From the NCBI GenBank assembly GCA_964016885.1, contig OZ024743.1, positions 176,005,074 to 176,069,073 on the forward strand: a stretch of DNA of 64,000 nucleotides. Direction: 5' to 3'. Source of the DNA: Eledone cirrhosa (taxonomy: Eukaryota; Mollusca; Cephalopoda; Octopoda; Eledonidae). Position 1 is the first letter of the stretch. Each line of letters starts with the position of its first letter. The position numbers and the translations under genes were made by a program. This document shows, piece by piece, positions 1-14,283 of the stretch. The notes below the pieces were generated by a model. That model saw only the letters and a list, made by a program, of their open reading frames with translations, ran no database searches and was not told where the DNA came from.

Positions 1-68
1 TAACAGCAACAGTAGCAGTAGTAACAACAGCAGTAACAGTAGTAATAACAGCATTAACATTAGACACA

Positions 69-213
69 GTAGCAGTAACAACAGCAGTATTAACAACAAC
101 AGTAGTAGTAGTAACAACCCTGTAACAGTAGTAATAACAGCAGTAGTAACAGCAACAATAGTAGTAGTAACAACCCAGTAACAGTAGTAATAACAGCATT
201 AACATTAGACACA
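69..213 (+). repeat. 145-bp fused dimer lacking one conserved box
   Basis: Consecutive boxes are 145 bp apart instead of 178. After GTAATAACAG the sequence goes straight to CAGTAGTAACAGC, so one CATTAACATTAGACACAG box and its flank are missing (33 bp, a multiple of 3). It looks like the scar of an unequal exchange between similar triplet tracts. It is the only place I saw where a box is wholly lost. Confidence 0.85.
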
Positions 214-3200
214 GTAGCAGTAACAACAGCAGTAGTAACAGCAACAGTAGCAGTAGTAACAACCCAGTAACAGTAGTAATAACAGCATTAACATTAGACA
301 CAGTAGCAGTAACAACAGCAGTAGTAACAGCAACAGTAGCAGTAGTAACAACCCAGTAACAGTAGTAATAACAGCATTATCATTAGACACAGTAGCAGTA
401 ACAACAGCAGTAATAACAGCAACAGTAGTAGTAGTAACAACCCAGTAACAGTAGTAATAACAGCATTAACATTAGACACAGTAGCAGTAACAACAGCAGT
501 AGTAACAGCAACAGTAGTAGTAGTAACAACCCTGTAACAGTAGTAATAACAGCATTAACATTAGACACAGTAGCAGTAACAACAGCAGTAATAACAGCAA
601 CAGTAGCAGTAGTAACAACCCAGTAACAGTAGTAATAACAGCATTAACATTAGACACAGTAGCAGTAACAACAGCAGTAATAACAGCAACAGTAGCAGTA
701 GTAACAACCCAGTAACAGTAGTAATAACAGCATTAACATTAGACACAGTAGCAGTAACAACAGCAGTAGTAACAGCAACAGTAGTAGTAGTAACAACCCT
801 GTAACAGTAGTAATAACAGCATTAACATTAGAGACAGTAGCAGTAACAACAGCAGTAGTAACAACAACATTAGCAGTAGTAACAACCCAGTAACAGTAGC
901 AATAACAGCATTAACATTAGACACAGTAGCAGTAACAACAGCAGTAGTAACAACAACAGTAGTAGTAGTAACAACCCTGTAACAGTAGTAATAACAGCAT
1001 TAACATTAGACATAGTAGCAGTAACAACAGCAGTAGTAACAGCAATAGTAGCAGTACCAACAACCCAGTAACAGTAGTAATAACAGCATTAACATTAGAC
1101 ACAGTAGCAGTAACAACAGCAGTAGTAACAACAACAGTAGTAGTAGTAACAACCCTGTAACAGTAGTAATAACAGCATTAACATTAGACACAGTAGCAGT
1201 AACAACAGCAGTAGTAACAACAACAGTAGTAGTAGTAAAAACCCTGTAACAGTAGTAATAACAGCATTAACATTAGACACAGTAGCAGTAACAACAGCAG
1301 TAGTAACAACAACAGTAGTAGTAGTAACAACCCAGTAACAGTAGTAATAACAGCATTAACATTAGACACAGTAGCAGTAATAACAGCAGTAGTAACAACA
1401 ACAGTAGTAGTAGTAACAACCCTGTAACAGTAGTAATAACATCATTAACATTAGACATAGTAGCAGTAACAACAGCAGTAGTAACAGCAATAGTAGCAGT
1501 ACCAACAACCCAGTAACAGTAGTAATAACAGCATTAACATTAGACACAGTAGCAGTAACAACAGCAGTAGTAACAGCAACAGTAGCAGTACCAACAACCC
1601 AGTAACAGTAGTAATAACAGCATTAACATTAGACACAGTAGCAGTAACAACAGCAGTAGTAACAGCAACAGTAGCAGTAGTAACAACAGCAGTAACAGTA
1701 GTAATAACAGCATTAACATTAGACACAGTAGCAGTAACAACAGCAGTAGTAACAGCAACAGTAGCAGTAGTAACAACCCAGTAACAGTAGTAATAACAGC
1801 ATTAACATTAGACACAGTAGCAGTAACAACAGCAGTAGTAACAGCAACAGTAGTAGTAGTAACAACCCAATAACAGTAGTAATAACAGCATTAACATTAG
1901 ACACAGTAGCAGTAACAACAGCAGTAGTAACAGCAACAGTAGTAGTAGTAACAACCCTGTAACAGTAGTAATAACAGCATTAACATTAGACACAGTAGCA
2001 GTAACTAAAGCAGTAGTAACAACAGCAGTAGTAGTAGTAACAACCCTGTAACAGTAGTAATAACAGCATTAACATTAGACACAGTAGCAGTAACAACAGC
2101 AGTAGTAACAGCAACAGTAGTAGTAGTAACAACCCAATAACAGTAGTTATAACAGCATTAACATTAGACACAGTAGCAGTAACAACAGCAGTAGTAACAG
2201 CAACAGTAGTAGTAGTAACAACCCTGTAACAGTAGTAATAACAGCATTAACATTAGACACAGTAGCAGTAACAACAGCAGTAGAAACAATAACAGTAGCA
2301 GTAGTAACAACCCAGTAACAGTAGTAATAACAGCATTAACGTTAGACACAGTAGCAGTAACAACAGCAGTAGTAACAGCAAGAGTAGTAGTAGTAACAAC
2401 CCTGTAACAGTAGTAATAACAGCATTAACATTAGACACAGTAGCAGTAACAACAGCAGTAGTAACAACAACAGTAGTAGTAGTAACAACCCTGTAACAGT
2501 AGTAATAACAGCATTAACATTAGACACAGTAGCAGTAACAACAGCAGTAGTAACAACAACAGTAGTAGTAGTAACAACCCAGTAACAGTAGTAATAACAG
2601 CATTAACATTAGACACAGTAGCAGTAATAACAGCAGTAGTAACAACAACAGTAGTAGTAGTAACAACCCTGTAACAGTAGTAATAACATCATTAACATTA
2701 GACATAGTAGCAGTAACAACAGCAGTAGTAACAGCAATAGTAGCAGTACCAACAACCCAGTAACAGTAGTAATAACAGCATTAACATTAGACACAGTAGC
2801 AGTAACACAGCAGTAGTAACAGCAACAGTAGCAGTACCAACAACCCAGTAACAGTAGTAATAACAGCATTAACATTAGACACAGTAGCAGTAACAACAGC
2901 AGTAGTAACAGCAACAGTAGCAGTAGTAACAACAGCAGTAACAGTAGTAATAACAGCATTAACATTAGACACAGTAGCAGTAACAACAGCAGTAGTAACA
3001 GCAACAGTAGCAGTAGTAACAACCCAGTAACAGTAGTAATAACAGCATTAACATTAGACACAGTTACAGTAACAACAGCAGTAGTAACAGCAACAGTAGT
3101 AGTAGTAACAACCCAGTAACAGTAGTAATAACAGCATTAACATTAGACACAGTAGCAGTAACAACAGCAGTAGTAACAGCAACAGTAGCAGTAGTAACAA

Positions 3201-5022
3201 CAGCAGTAACAGTAGTAATAACAGCATTAACATTAGACACAGTAGCAGTAACAACAGCAGTAGTAACAGCAACAGTAGCAGTAGTAACAACCCTGTAACT
3301 GTAGTAATAACAGCATTAACATTAGACACAGTAGCAGTAACAACAGCAGTAGTAACAACAGCAGTAGTAGTAGTAACAACCCTGTAACAGTAGTAATAAC
3401 AGCATTAACATTAGACACAGTAGCAGTAACAACAGCAGTAGTAATAGCAACAGTAGTAGTAGTAACAACCCAATAACAGTAGTAATAACAGCATTAACGT
3501 TAGACACAGTAGCAGTAACAACAGCAGTAGTAACAGCAAGAGTAGTAGTAGTAACAACCCTGTAACAGTAGTAATAACAGCATTAACATTAGACACAGTA
3601 GCAGTAACAACAGCAGTAGTAACAACAACAGTAGCAGTAGTAACAACACAGTAACAGTAGCAATAACAGCATTAACATTAGACACAGTAGCAGTAACAAC
3701 AGCAGTAGTAACAACAACAGTAGTAGTAGTAACAACTCTGTAACAGTAGTAATAACAGCATTAACATTAGACATAGTAGCAGTAACAACAGCAGTAGTAA
3801 CAGCAATAGTAGCAGTACCAACAACCCAGTAACAGTAGTAATAACAGCATTAACATTAGACACAGTAGCAGTAACAACAGCAGTAGTAACAACAACAGTA
3901 GTAGTAGTAACAACCCTGTAACAGTAGTAATAACAGCATTAACATTAGACACAGTAGCAGTAACAACAGCAGTAGTAACAACAACAGTAGTAGTAGTAAC
4001 AACCCTGTAACAGTAGTAATAACAGCATTAATATTAGACACAGTAGCAGTAACAACAGCAGTAGTAACAACAACAGTAGTAGTAGTAACAACCCAGTAAC
4101 AGTAGTAATAACAGCATTAACATTAGACACAGTAGCAGTAATAACAGCAGTAGTAACAACAACAGTAGTAGTAGTAACAACCCTGTAACAGTAGTAATAA
4201 CAGCATTAACATTAGACATAGTAGCAGTAACAACAGCAGTAGTAACAGCAATAGTAGCAGTACCAACAACCCAGTAACAGTAGTAAATACAGCATTAACA
4301 TTAGACACAGTAGCAGTAACAACAGCAGTAGTAACAGCAACAGTAGCAGTACCAACAACCCAGTAACAGTAGTAATATCAGCATTAAAATTAGACACAGT
4401 AGCAGTAACAACAGCAGTAGTAACAGCAACAGTAGCAGTAGTAACAACAGCAGTAACAGTAGTAATAACAGCATTAACATTAGACACAGTAGCAGTAACA
4501 ACAGCAGTAGTAACAGCAACAGTAGCAGTAGTAACAACCCAGTAACAGTAGTAATAACAGCATTAACATTAGACACAGTAGCAGTAACAACAGCAGTAGT
4601 AACAACAGCATTAGTAGTAGTAACAACCATGTAACAGTAGTAATAACAGCATTAACATTAGACACAGTAGCAGTAACAACAGCAGTAGTAACAGCAACAG
4701 TAGTAGTAGTAACAACCCAATAACAGTAGTAATAACAGCATTAACATTAGACACAGTAGCAGTAACAACAGCAGTAGTAACAGCAACAGTAGTAGTAGTA
4801 ACAACCCTGTAACAGTAGTAATAACAGCATTAACATTAGACAGAGTAGCAGTAACAACAGCAGTAGTAACAATAACAGTAGCAGTAGTAACAACCCAGTA
4901 ACAGTAGTAATAACAGCATTAACGTTAGACACAGTAGCAGTAACAACAGCAGTAGTAACAACAACAGTAGCAGTAGTAACAACCCAATAACAGTAGTAAT
5001 AACAGCATTAACTTTAGACACA

Positions 5023-5117
5023 GTAGCAGTAACAACAGCAGTAGCAGTAGTAACAACCCTGTAACAGTAGTAACAACAGCAGTAACAGTAGTAATAACAG
5101 CATTAACATTGGACACA
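5023..5117 (+). repeat. 95-bp monomer, copy 1
   Basis: An 89-type monomer that is 6 bp longer. It lacks part of the AGTAACAGCAACAGTAG segment and gains an internal AACAACAGCAGTAACAG after CCTGTAACAGTAGT. The same configuration recurs three more times (7204, 10131, 21329), so it is an inherited marker of one higher-order block. Confidence 0.85.
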
Positions 5118-5207
5118 GTAGCAGTAACAACAGCAGTAGTAACAGCAACATTAGCAGTAGTAACAACAGCAGTAACAGTAGTAATAACAGCATTAACATT
5201 AGACACA

Positions 5208-5333
5208 GTAGCAGTAACAACAGCAGTAGTAACAGCAACAGTAGCAGTAGTAACAACAGCAGTAGTAACAACAACAGTAGCAGTAGTAACAACAGCAGTA
5301 ACAGTAGTAAAAACAGCATTAACATTAGACACA
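5208..5333 (+). repeat. 126-bp expanded monomer
   Basis: Boxes at both ends are 126 bp apart. The middle contains an extra 36 bp (12 triplets) made of AACAACAGCAGTAGTAAC and AACAGTAGCAGTAG, a local duplication of the variable half. Its last triplets read GTAAAAACAGC, a variant shared with monomers near 7,725, 10,650 and 12,850. Confidence 0.85.
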
Positions 5334-7203
5334 GTAGCAGTAACAACAGCAGTAGTAACAGCAACAGTAGCAGTACCAACAACCCAGTAACAGTAGTAAT
5401 AACAGCATTAATATTAGACACAGTAGCAGTGACAACAGCAGTAGTAACAACAACAGTAGTAGTAGTAACAACCCTGTAACTGTAGTAATAACAGCATTAA
5501 CATTAGACACAGTAGCAGTAACAACAGCAGTAGTAACAGCAACAGTAGCAGTAGTAACAACCCAGTAACAGTAGTAATAACAGCATTAACATTAGACACA
5601 GTAGCAGTAACACAGCAGTAGTAACAACAACAGTAGCAGTAGTAACAACCCAGTAACAGTAGCAATAACTGCATTAACATTAGACACAGTAGCAGTAACA
5701 ACAGCAGTAGTAACAACAACAGTAGTAGTAGTAACAACCCAGTAACAGTAGTAATAACAGCATTAACATTAGACATAGTAGCAGTAACAACAGCAGTAGT
5801 AACAGCAATAGTAGCAGTACCAACAACCCAGTAACAGTAGTAATAACAGCATTAACATTAGACACAGTAGCAGTAACAACAGCAGTAGTAACAACAACAG
5901 TAGTAGTAGTAACAACCCTGTAACAGTAGTAATAACAGCATTAACATTAGACACAGTAGCAGTAACAACAGCAGTAGTAACAACAACAGTAGTAGTAGTA
6001 ACAACCCAGTAACAGTAGTAATAACAGCATTAACATTAGACACAGTAGCAGTAATAACAGCAGTAGTAACAACAACAGTAGTAGTAGTAACAACCCTGTA
6101 ACAGTAGTAATAACATTATTAACATTAGACATAGTAGCAGTAACAACAGCAGTAGTAACAGCAATAGTAGCAGTACCAACAACCCAGTAACAGTAGTAAT
6201 AACAGCATTAACATTAGACACAGTAGCAGTAACAACAGCAGTAGTAACAGCAACAGTAGCAGTACCAACAACCCAGTAACAGTAGTAATAACAGCATTAA
6301 CATTAGACACAGTAGCAGTAACAACAGCAGTAGTAACAGCAACAGTAGCAGTAGTAACAACAGCAGTAACAGTAGTAATAACAGCATTAACATTAGACAC
6401 AGTAGCAGTAACAACAGCAGTAGTAACAGCAACAGTAGCAGTAGTAACAACCCAGTAACAGTAGTAATAACAGCATTAACATTAGACACAGTAGCAGTAA
6501 CAACAGCAGTAGTAACAGCAACAGTAGCAGTAGTAACAACCCTGTAACAGTAGTAATAACAGCATTAACATTACACACAGTAGCAGTAACAACAGCAGTA
6601 GTAACAGCAACAGTAGTAGTAGTAACAACCCTGTAACAGTAGTAATAACAGCATTAACATTAGACACAGTAGCAGTAACAACAGCAGTAGTAACAACAGC
6701 AGTAGTAGTAGTAACAAACCTGTAACAGTAGTAATAACAGCATTAACATTAGACACAGTAGCAGTAACAACAGCAGTAGTAACAGCAACAGTAGTAGTAG
6801 TAACAACCCAATAACAGTAGTAATAACAGCATTAACATTAGACACAGTAGCAGTAACAACAGCAGTAGTAACACGCAACAGTAGTAGTAGTAACAACCCT
6901 GTAACAGTAGTAATAACAGCATTAACATTAGACACAGTAGCAGTAACAACAGCAGTAGTAAGAATAACAGTAGCAGTAGTAACAACCCAGTAACAGTAGT
7001 AATAACAGCATTAACGTTAGACACAGTAGCAGTAACAACAGCAGTAGTAACAGCAACAGTAGTAGTAGTAACAACCCTGTAACAGTAGTAATAACAGCAT
7101 TAACATTAGACACAGTAGCAGTAACAACAGCAGTAGTAACAACAACAGTAGCAGTAGTAACAACCCAATAACAGTAGTAATAACAGCATTAACATTAGAC
7201 ACA

Positions 7204-7298
7204 GTAGCAGTAACAACAGCAGTAGCAATTGTAACAAGCCTGTAACAGTAGTAACAACAGCAGTAACAGTAGTAATAACAGCATTAACATTAGACACA
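7204..7298 (+). repeat. 95-bp monomer, copy 2
   Basis: Same 95-bp layout as the copy at 5.0 kb, with private changes (GCAATTGTAAC and AAGCCTG). It precedes an ACATTAGCAGTAG monomer as in the other copies. Confidence 0.85.
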
Positions 7299-8903
7299 GT
7301 AGCAGTAACAACAGCAGTAGTAACAGCAACAGTAGCAGTACCAACAACCCAGTAACAGTAGTAATAACAGCATTAACATTAGACACAGTAGCAGTAACAA
7401 CAGCAGTAGTAACAGCAACATTAGCAGTAGTAACAACAGCAGTAACAGTAGTAATAACAGCATTAACATTAGACACAGTAGCAGTAACAACAGCAGTAGT
7501 AACAGCAACAGTAGCAGTAGTAACAACAGCAGTAACAGTAGTAATGACAGCATTAACATTAGACACTGTAGCAGTAACAACAGCAGTAGTAACAACAACA
7601 GTAGTAGTAGTAACAACCCAGTAACAGTAGTAATAACAGCATTAACATTAGACACAGTAGCAGTAACAACAGCAGTAGTAACAACAACAGTAGCAGTAGT
7701 AACAACAGCAGTAACAGTAGTAAAAACAGCATTAACATTAGACACAGTAGCAGTAACAACAGCAGTAGTAACAGCAACAGTAGCAGTACCAACAACCCAG
7801 TAACAGTAGTAATAACAGCATTAACATTAGACATAGTAGCAGTAACAACAGCAGTAGTAACAGCAATAGTAGCAGTACCAACAACCCAGTAACAGTAGTA
7901 ATAACAGCATTAACATTACACACAGTAGCAGTAACAACAGCAGTAGTAACAGCAACAGTAGCAGTACCAACAACCCAGTAACAGTAGTAATAACAGCATT
8001 AACATTAGACACAGTAGCAATAACAACAGCAGTAGTAACAGCAACAGTAGCAGTAGTAACAACCCAGTAACAGTAGTAATAACAGCATTAACATTAGACA
8101 CAGTAGCAGTAACAACAGCAGTAGTAACAGCAACAGTAGTAGTAGTAACAACCCAATAACAGTAGTAATAACAGCATTAACATTAGACACAGTAGCAGTA
8201 ACAACAGCAGTAGTAACAGCAACAGTAGTAGTAGTAACAACCCTGTAACAGTAGTAATAACAGCATTAACATTAGACACAGTAGCAGTAACAACAGCAGT
8301 AGTAACAGCAACAGTAGTAGTAGTAACAACCCTGTAACAGTAGTAATAACAGCATTAACATTAGACACAGTAGCAGTAACAACAGCAGTAGTAACAATAA
8401 CAGTAGCAGTAGTAACAACCCAGTAACAGTAGCAATAACAGCATTAACGTTAGACACAGTAGCAGTAACAACAGCAGTAGTAACAGCAACAGTAGTAGTA
8501 GTAACAACCCTGTAACAGTAGTAATAACAGCATTAACATTAGACACAGTAGCAGTAACAACAGCAGTAGTAACAACAACAGTAGCAGTAGTAACAACACA
8601 GTAACAGTAGCAATAACAGCATTAACATTAGACACAGTAGCAGTAACAACAGCAGTAGTAACAACAACAGTAGTAGTAGTAACAACTCTGTAACAGTAGT
8701 AATAACAACATTAACATTAGACATAGTAGCAGTAACAACAGCAGTAGTAACAGCAATAGTAGCAGTACCAACAACCCAGTAACAGTAGTAATAACAGCAT
8801 TAACATTAGACACAGTAGCAGTAACAACAGCAGTAGTAACAACAACAGTAGTAGTAGTAACAACCCTGTAACAGTAGTAATAACAGCATTAACATTAGAC
8901 ACA

Positions 8904-8972
8904 GTAGCAGTAACAACAGCAGTAGTAACAACAACAGTAGTAGTAGTAATAACAGCATTAATATTAGACACA
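8904..8972 (+). repeat. 69-bp monomer, copy 1
   Basis: Shortened by 21 bp (7 triplets). GTAGTAGTAATAACAGC joins directly across the region that normally holds the 89/90 indel site. It ends in the variant box TTAATATTAGACAC. Sister copies are at 16661, 20102 and 33272. Confidence 0.85.
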
Positions 8973-10130
8973 GTAGCAGTAACAACAGCAGTAGTAACAA
9001 CAACAGTAGTAGTAGTAACAACCCAGTAACAGTAGTAATAACAGCATTAACATTAGACACAGAATCAGTAATAACAGCAGTAGTAACAACAACAGTAGTA
9101 GTAGTAACAACCCTGTAACAGTAGTAATAACAGCATTAACATTAGACACAGTAGCAGTAACAACAGCAGTAGTAACAGCAATAGTAGCAGTACCAACAAC
9201 CCAGTAACAGTAGTAAATACAGCATTAACATTAGACACAGTATCAGTAACAACAGCAGTAGTAACAGCAACAGTAGCAGTACCAACAACCCAGTAACAGT
9301 AGTAATAACAGCATTAACATTAGACACAGTAGCAGTAACAACAGCAGTAGTAACAGCAACAGTAGCAGTAGTAACAACAGCAGTAACAGTAGTAATAACA
9401 GCATTAACAATAGACACAGTAGCAGTAACAACAGCAGTAGTAACAGCAACAGTAGTAGTAGTAACAACCCAGTAACAGTAGTAATAACAGCATTAACATT
9501 AGACACGGTAGCAGTAACAACAGCAGTAGTAACAGCAACAGTAGTAGTAGTAACAACCCAATAACAGTAGTAATAACAGCATTAACATTAGACACAGTAG
9601 CAGTAACAACAGCAGTAGTAACAGCAACAGTAGTAGTAGTAACAACCCTGTAACAGTAGTAATAACAGCATTAACATTAGACACAGTAGCAGTAACAACA
9701 GCAGTAGTAACAACAGCAGTAGTAGTAGTAACAACCCTGTAACAGTAGTAATAACAGCATTAACATTAGACACAGTAGCAGTAACAACAGCAGTAGTAAC
9801 AGCAACAGTAGTAGTAGTAACAACCCAATAACAGTAGTAATAACAGCATTAACATTAGACACAGTAGCAGTAACAACAACAGTAGTAACAGCAACAGTAG
9901 TAGTAGTAACAACCCTGTAACAGTAGTAATAACAGCATTAACATTAGACAGAGTAGCAGTAACAACAGCAGTAGTAACAATAACAGTAGCAGTAGTAACA
10001 ACCCAGTAACAGTAGTAATAACAGCATTAACGTTAGACACAGTAGCAGTAACAACAGCAGTAGTAACAACAACAGTAGCAGTAGTAAGAACCCAATAACA
10101 GTAGTAATAACAACATTAACATTAGACACA

Positions 10131-10225
10131 GTAGCAGTAACAACAGCAGTAGCAGTAGTAACAACCCTGTAACAGTACTAACAACAGCAGTAACAGTAGT
10201 AATAACAGCATTAACATTAGACACA
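10131..10225 (+). repeat. 95-bp monomer, copy 3
   Basis: Same layout as the copies at 5.0 and 7.2 kb. It carries CAGTACTAAC, which is also seen in the copy 11,198 bp downstream. Confidence 0.85.
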
Positions 10226-11297
10226 GTAGCAGTAAAAACAGCAGTAGTAACAGCAACAGTAGCAGTACCAACAACCCAGTAACAGTAGTAATAACAGCAT
10301 TAACATTAGACACAGTAGCAGTAACAACAGCAGTAGTAACAGCAACATTAGCAGTAGTAACAACAGCAGTAACAGCAGTAATAACAGCATTAACATTAGA
10401 CACAGTAGCAGTAACAACAGCAGTAGTAACAGCAACAGTAGCAGTAGTAACAACAGCAGTAACAGTAGTAATGACAGCATTAACATTAGACACAGTAGCA
10501 GTAACAACAGCAGTAGTAACAACAACAGTAGTAGTAGTAACAACCCAGTAACAGTAGTAATAACAGCATTGACATTAGACACAGTAGCAGTAACAACAGC
10601 AGAAGTAACAACAACAGTAGCAGTAGTAACAACAGCAGTAACAGTAGTAAAAACAGCATTAACATTAGACACAGTAGCAGTAACAACAGCAGTAGTAACA
10701 GCAACAGTAGCAGTACCAACAACCCAGTAACAGTAGTAATAACAGCATTAACATTAGACACAGTAGCAGTAACAACAGCAGTAGTAACGACAACAGTAGC
10801 AGTAGTAACAACCCTGTAACAGTAGTAATAACAGCATTAACATTAGACACAGTAGCAGTAACAACAGCAGTAGTAACAGCAACAGTAGCAGTAGTAACAA
10901 CAGCAGTAACAGTAGTAATAACAGCATTAACATTAGACACAGTAGCAGTAACAACAGCAGTAGTAACAGCAACAGTAGCAGTAGTAACAACCCTGTAACA
11001 GTAGTAATAACAGCATTAACATTAGACACAGTAGCAGTAACAACAGCAGTAGTAACAACAACAGTAGTAGTAGTAACAACCCTGTAACTGTAGTAATAAC
11101 AGCATTAACATTAGACACAGTAGCAGTAACAACAGCAGTAGTAACAGCAACAGTAGTAGTAGTAACAACCCTGTAACAGTAGTAATAACAGCATTAACAT
11201 TAGACACAGTAGCAGTAACAACAGCAGTAGTAACAACAACAGTAGTAGTAGTAACAACCCTGTAACAGTAGTAATAACAGCATTAACATTAGACACA

Positions 11298-11639
11298 GTA
11301 GCAGTAACAACAGCAGTAGTAACAGCAACAGTAGCAGTACCAACAACAGCAGTAACAGTAGTAATAACAGCATTAACATTAGACACAGTAGCAGTAACAA
11401 CAGCAGTAGTAACAACAACAGTAGCAGTAGTAACAACCCTGTAACAGTAGTAATAACAGCATTAACATTAGACACAGTAGCAGTAACAACAGCAGTAGTA
11501 ACAGCAACAGTAGCAGTAGCAAAAACCCTGTAACAGTAGTAATAACAGCATTAACATTAGACACAGTAGCAGTAACAACAGCAGTAGTAGTAGTAACAAT
11601 CCAGTAACAGTAGTAATAACAGCATTAACATTAGACACA
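11298..11639 (+). repeat. Cassette G, 342-bp short form, ending in 74-bp monomer
   Basis: Monomers in order: a 90-mer with GTACCAACAACAGCAG, an 89-mer with AACAGTAGCAGTAGTAAC and CCCTG, an 89-mer with GTAGCAAAAACCCTG, then a 74-mer (11566-11639). The 74-mer lacks 15 bp so that CAGTAGTAGTAGTAACAATCC is contiguous. The short form lacks one 89-mer seen in the 431-bp form. Confidence 0.85.
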
Positions 11640-11995
11640 GTAGCAGTAACAACAGCAGTAGTAACAGCAACAGTAGTAGTAGTAACAACCCAATAACAGT
11701 AGTAATAACAGCATTAACATTAGACACAGTAGCAGTAACAACAGCAGTAGTAACAGCAACAGTAGTAGTAGTAACAGCCCTGTAACAGTAGTAATAACAG
11801 CATTAACATTAGACACAGTAGCAGTAACAACAGCAGTAGTAACAACAACAGTAGTAGTAGTAACAACCCTGTAACAGTAGTAATAACAGCATTAACATTA
11901 GACACAGTAGCAGTAACAACAGCAGTAGTAACAACAACAGTAGCAGTAGTAACAACCCTGTAACAGTAGTAATAACAGCATTAACATTAGACACA

Positions 11996-12426
11996 GTAGC
12001 AGTAACAACAGCAGTAGTAACAGCAACAGTAGCAGTACCAACAACAGCAGTAACAGTAGTAATAACAGCATTAACATTAGACACAGTAGCAGTAACAACA
12101 GCAGTAGTAACAACAACAGTAGCAGTAGTAACAACCCTGTAACAGTAGTAATAACAGCATTAACATTAGACACAGTAGCAGTAACAACAGCAGTAGTAAC
12201 AACAACAGTAGCAGTACCAACAACCCAGTAACAGTAGTAATAACAGCATTAACATTAGACACAGTAGCAGTAACAACAGCAGTAGTAACAGCAACAGTAG
12301 CAGTAGCAACAACCCTGTAACAGTAGTAATAACAGCATTAACATTAGACACAGTAGCAGTACCAACAGCAGTAGTAGTAGTAACAATCCAGTAACAGTAG
12401 TAATAACAGCATTAACATTAGACACA
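11996..12426 (+). repeat. Cassette G, 431-bp form
   Basis: Monomer sizes are 90, 89, 89, 89 and 74. The extra 89-mer carries ACCAACAACCCAG. The 74-mer (12353-12426) begins GCAGTACCAACAGC. Confidence 0.85.
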
Positions 12427-13496
12427 GTAGCAGTAACAACAGCAGTAGTAACAGCAACAGTAGCAGTACCAACAACCCAGTAACAGTAGTAATAACAGCA
12501 TTAACATTAGACACAGTAGCAGTAACAACAGCAGTAGTAACAGCAACAGTAGTAGTAGAAACAACCCAATAACAGTAGTAATAACAGAATTAACATTAGA
12601 CACAGTAGCAGTAACAACAGCAGTAGTAACAGCAACAGTAGCAGTAGTAACAACCCTGTAACAGTAGTAATAACAGCATTTACATTAGACACAGTAGCAG
12701 TAACAACAGCATTAGTAACAGCAACAGTAGTAGTAGTAACAACCCAATAACAGTAGTAATAACAGCATTGACATTAGACACAGTAGCAGTAACAACAGCA
12801 GAAGTAACAACAACAGTAGCAGTAGTAACAACAGCAGTAACAGTAGTAAAAACAGCATTAACATTAGACACAGTAGCAGTAACAACAGCAGTAGTAACAG
12901 CAACAGTAGCAGTACCAACAACCCAGTAACAGTAGTAATAACAGCATTAACATTAGACACAGTAGCAGTAACAACAGCAGTAGTAACGACAACAGTAGCA
13001 GTAGTAACAACCCTGTAACAGTAGTAATAACAGCATTAACATTAGACACAGTAGCAGTAACAACAGCAGTAGTAACAGCAACAGTAGCAGTAGTAACAAC
13101 AGCAGTAACAGTAGTAATAACAGCATTAACATTAGACACAGTAGCAGTAACAACAGCAGTAGTAACAGCAACAGTAGCAGTAGTAACAACCCTGTAACAG
13201 TAGTAATAACAGCATTAACATTAGACACAGTAGCAGTAACAACAGCAGTAGTAACAACAACAGTAGTAGTAGTAACAACCCTGTAACTGTAGTAATAACA
13301 GCATTAACATTAGACACAGTAGCAGTAACAACAGCAGTAGTAACAGCAACAGTAGTAGTAGTAACAACCCTGTAACAGTAGTAATAACAGCATTAACATT
13401 AGACACAGTAGCAGTAACAACAGCAGTAGTAACAACAACAGTAGTAGTAGTAACAACCCTGTAACAGTAGTAATAACAGCATTAACATTAGACACA

Positions 13497-13838
13497 GTAG
13501 CAGTAACAACAGCAGTAGTAACAGCAACAGTAGCAGTACCAACAACAGCAGTAACAGTAGTAATAACAGCATTAACATTAGACACAGTAGCAGTAACAAC
13601 AGCAGTAGTAACAACAACAGTAGCAGTAGTAACAACCCTGTAACAGTAGTAATAACAGCATTAACATTAGACACAGTAGCAGTAACAACAGCAGTAGTAA
13701 CAGCAACAGTAGCAGTAGCAACAACCCTGTAACAGTAGTAATAACAGCATTAACATTAGACACAGTAGCAGTAACAACAGCAGTAGTAGTAGTAACAATC
13801 CAGTAACAGTAGTAATAACAGCATTAACATTAGACACA
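13497..13838 (+). repeat. Cassette G, 342-bp form
   Basis: Monomer sizes are 90, 89, 89 and 74, with the 74-mer at 13765-13838. It corresponds to the cassette at 11298 at offset 2,199. Confidence 0.85.
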
Positions 13839-14283
13839 GTAGCAGTAACAACAGCAGTAGTAACAGCAACAGTAGTAGTAGTAACAACCCAATAACAGTA
13901 GTAATAACAGCATTAACATTAGACACAGTAGCAGTAACAACAGCAGTAGTAACAGCAACAGTAGTAGTAGTAACAGCCCTGTAACAGTAGTAATAACAGC
14001 ATTAACATTAGACACAGTAGCAGTAACAACAGCAGTAGTAACAGCAACAGTAGCAGTAGTAACAACCCAGTAACAGTAGTAATAACAGCATTAACATTAG
14101 ACACAGTAGCAGTAACGACAGCAGTAGTAACAACAACAGTAGTAGTAGTAACAACCCTGTAACAGTAGTAATAACAGCATTAACATTAGACACAGTAGCA
14201 GTAACAACAGCAGTAGTAACAACAACAGTAGCAGTAGTAACAACCCTGTAACAGTAGTAATAACAGCATTAACATTAGACACA

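Larger units (their letters stand above)
1..8300 (+). repeat. Left sub-array with CAATAG and ACATAG subfamilies
   Basis: Mostly 89-mers of the AACCCTG and AACCCAG types. A diagnostic monomer, AGCAATAGTAGCAGTACC, occurs near 1041, 1487, 2735, 3803, 4249, 5806, 6161 and 7862. It often follows a box ending GACATAG. A block of about eight monomers around 1.0-1.8 kb recurs at 3.77-4.5 kb (offset 2,761) and 5.77-6.5 kb (offset about 4,674-4,763), and in part at 2.5-3.1 kb (offset 1,247). Offsets change by single monomers between copies, so monomers were gained or lost after block duplication. Confidence 0.8.
8100..12350 (+). repeat. 11.1-11.2-kb-spaced higher-order block, copy 1
   Basis: This stretch recurs at about 19.2-23.1 kb in the same monomer order. 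The shared rare marks are ACGTTAGACAC (8449 and 19558), CAACACAGTAACAG (about 8597 and 19706), the 69-bp monomer, GTAAATACAGC, AACAATAGACAC, the 95-bp monomer, GTAATGACAGC, and GTAACGACAAC. The offset is 11,109, then 11,198, then 11,108, then 11,197. Single monomers were therefore gained or lost at three points. The 8.45-8.8 kb part also matches 3.5-3.86 kb (offset 4,950). Confidence 0.85.
10548..12650 (+). repeat. ~2.1-kb higher-order block, copy 1 of a near-tandem pair
   Basis: Begins with the rare GCATTGACATTAG box (10571) and ends after ACAGAATTAAC (about 12588). Both marks recur at offset 2,199 and 2,288 in the next block. It contains two 74-bp monomers and two cassettes. The boundaries are where flanking monomers stop matching and are accurate to about one monomer. 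Confidence 0.8.
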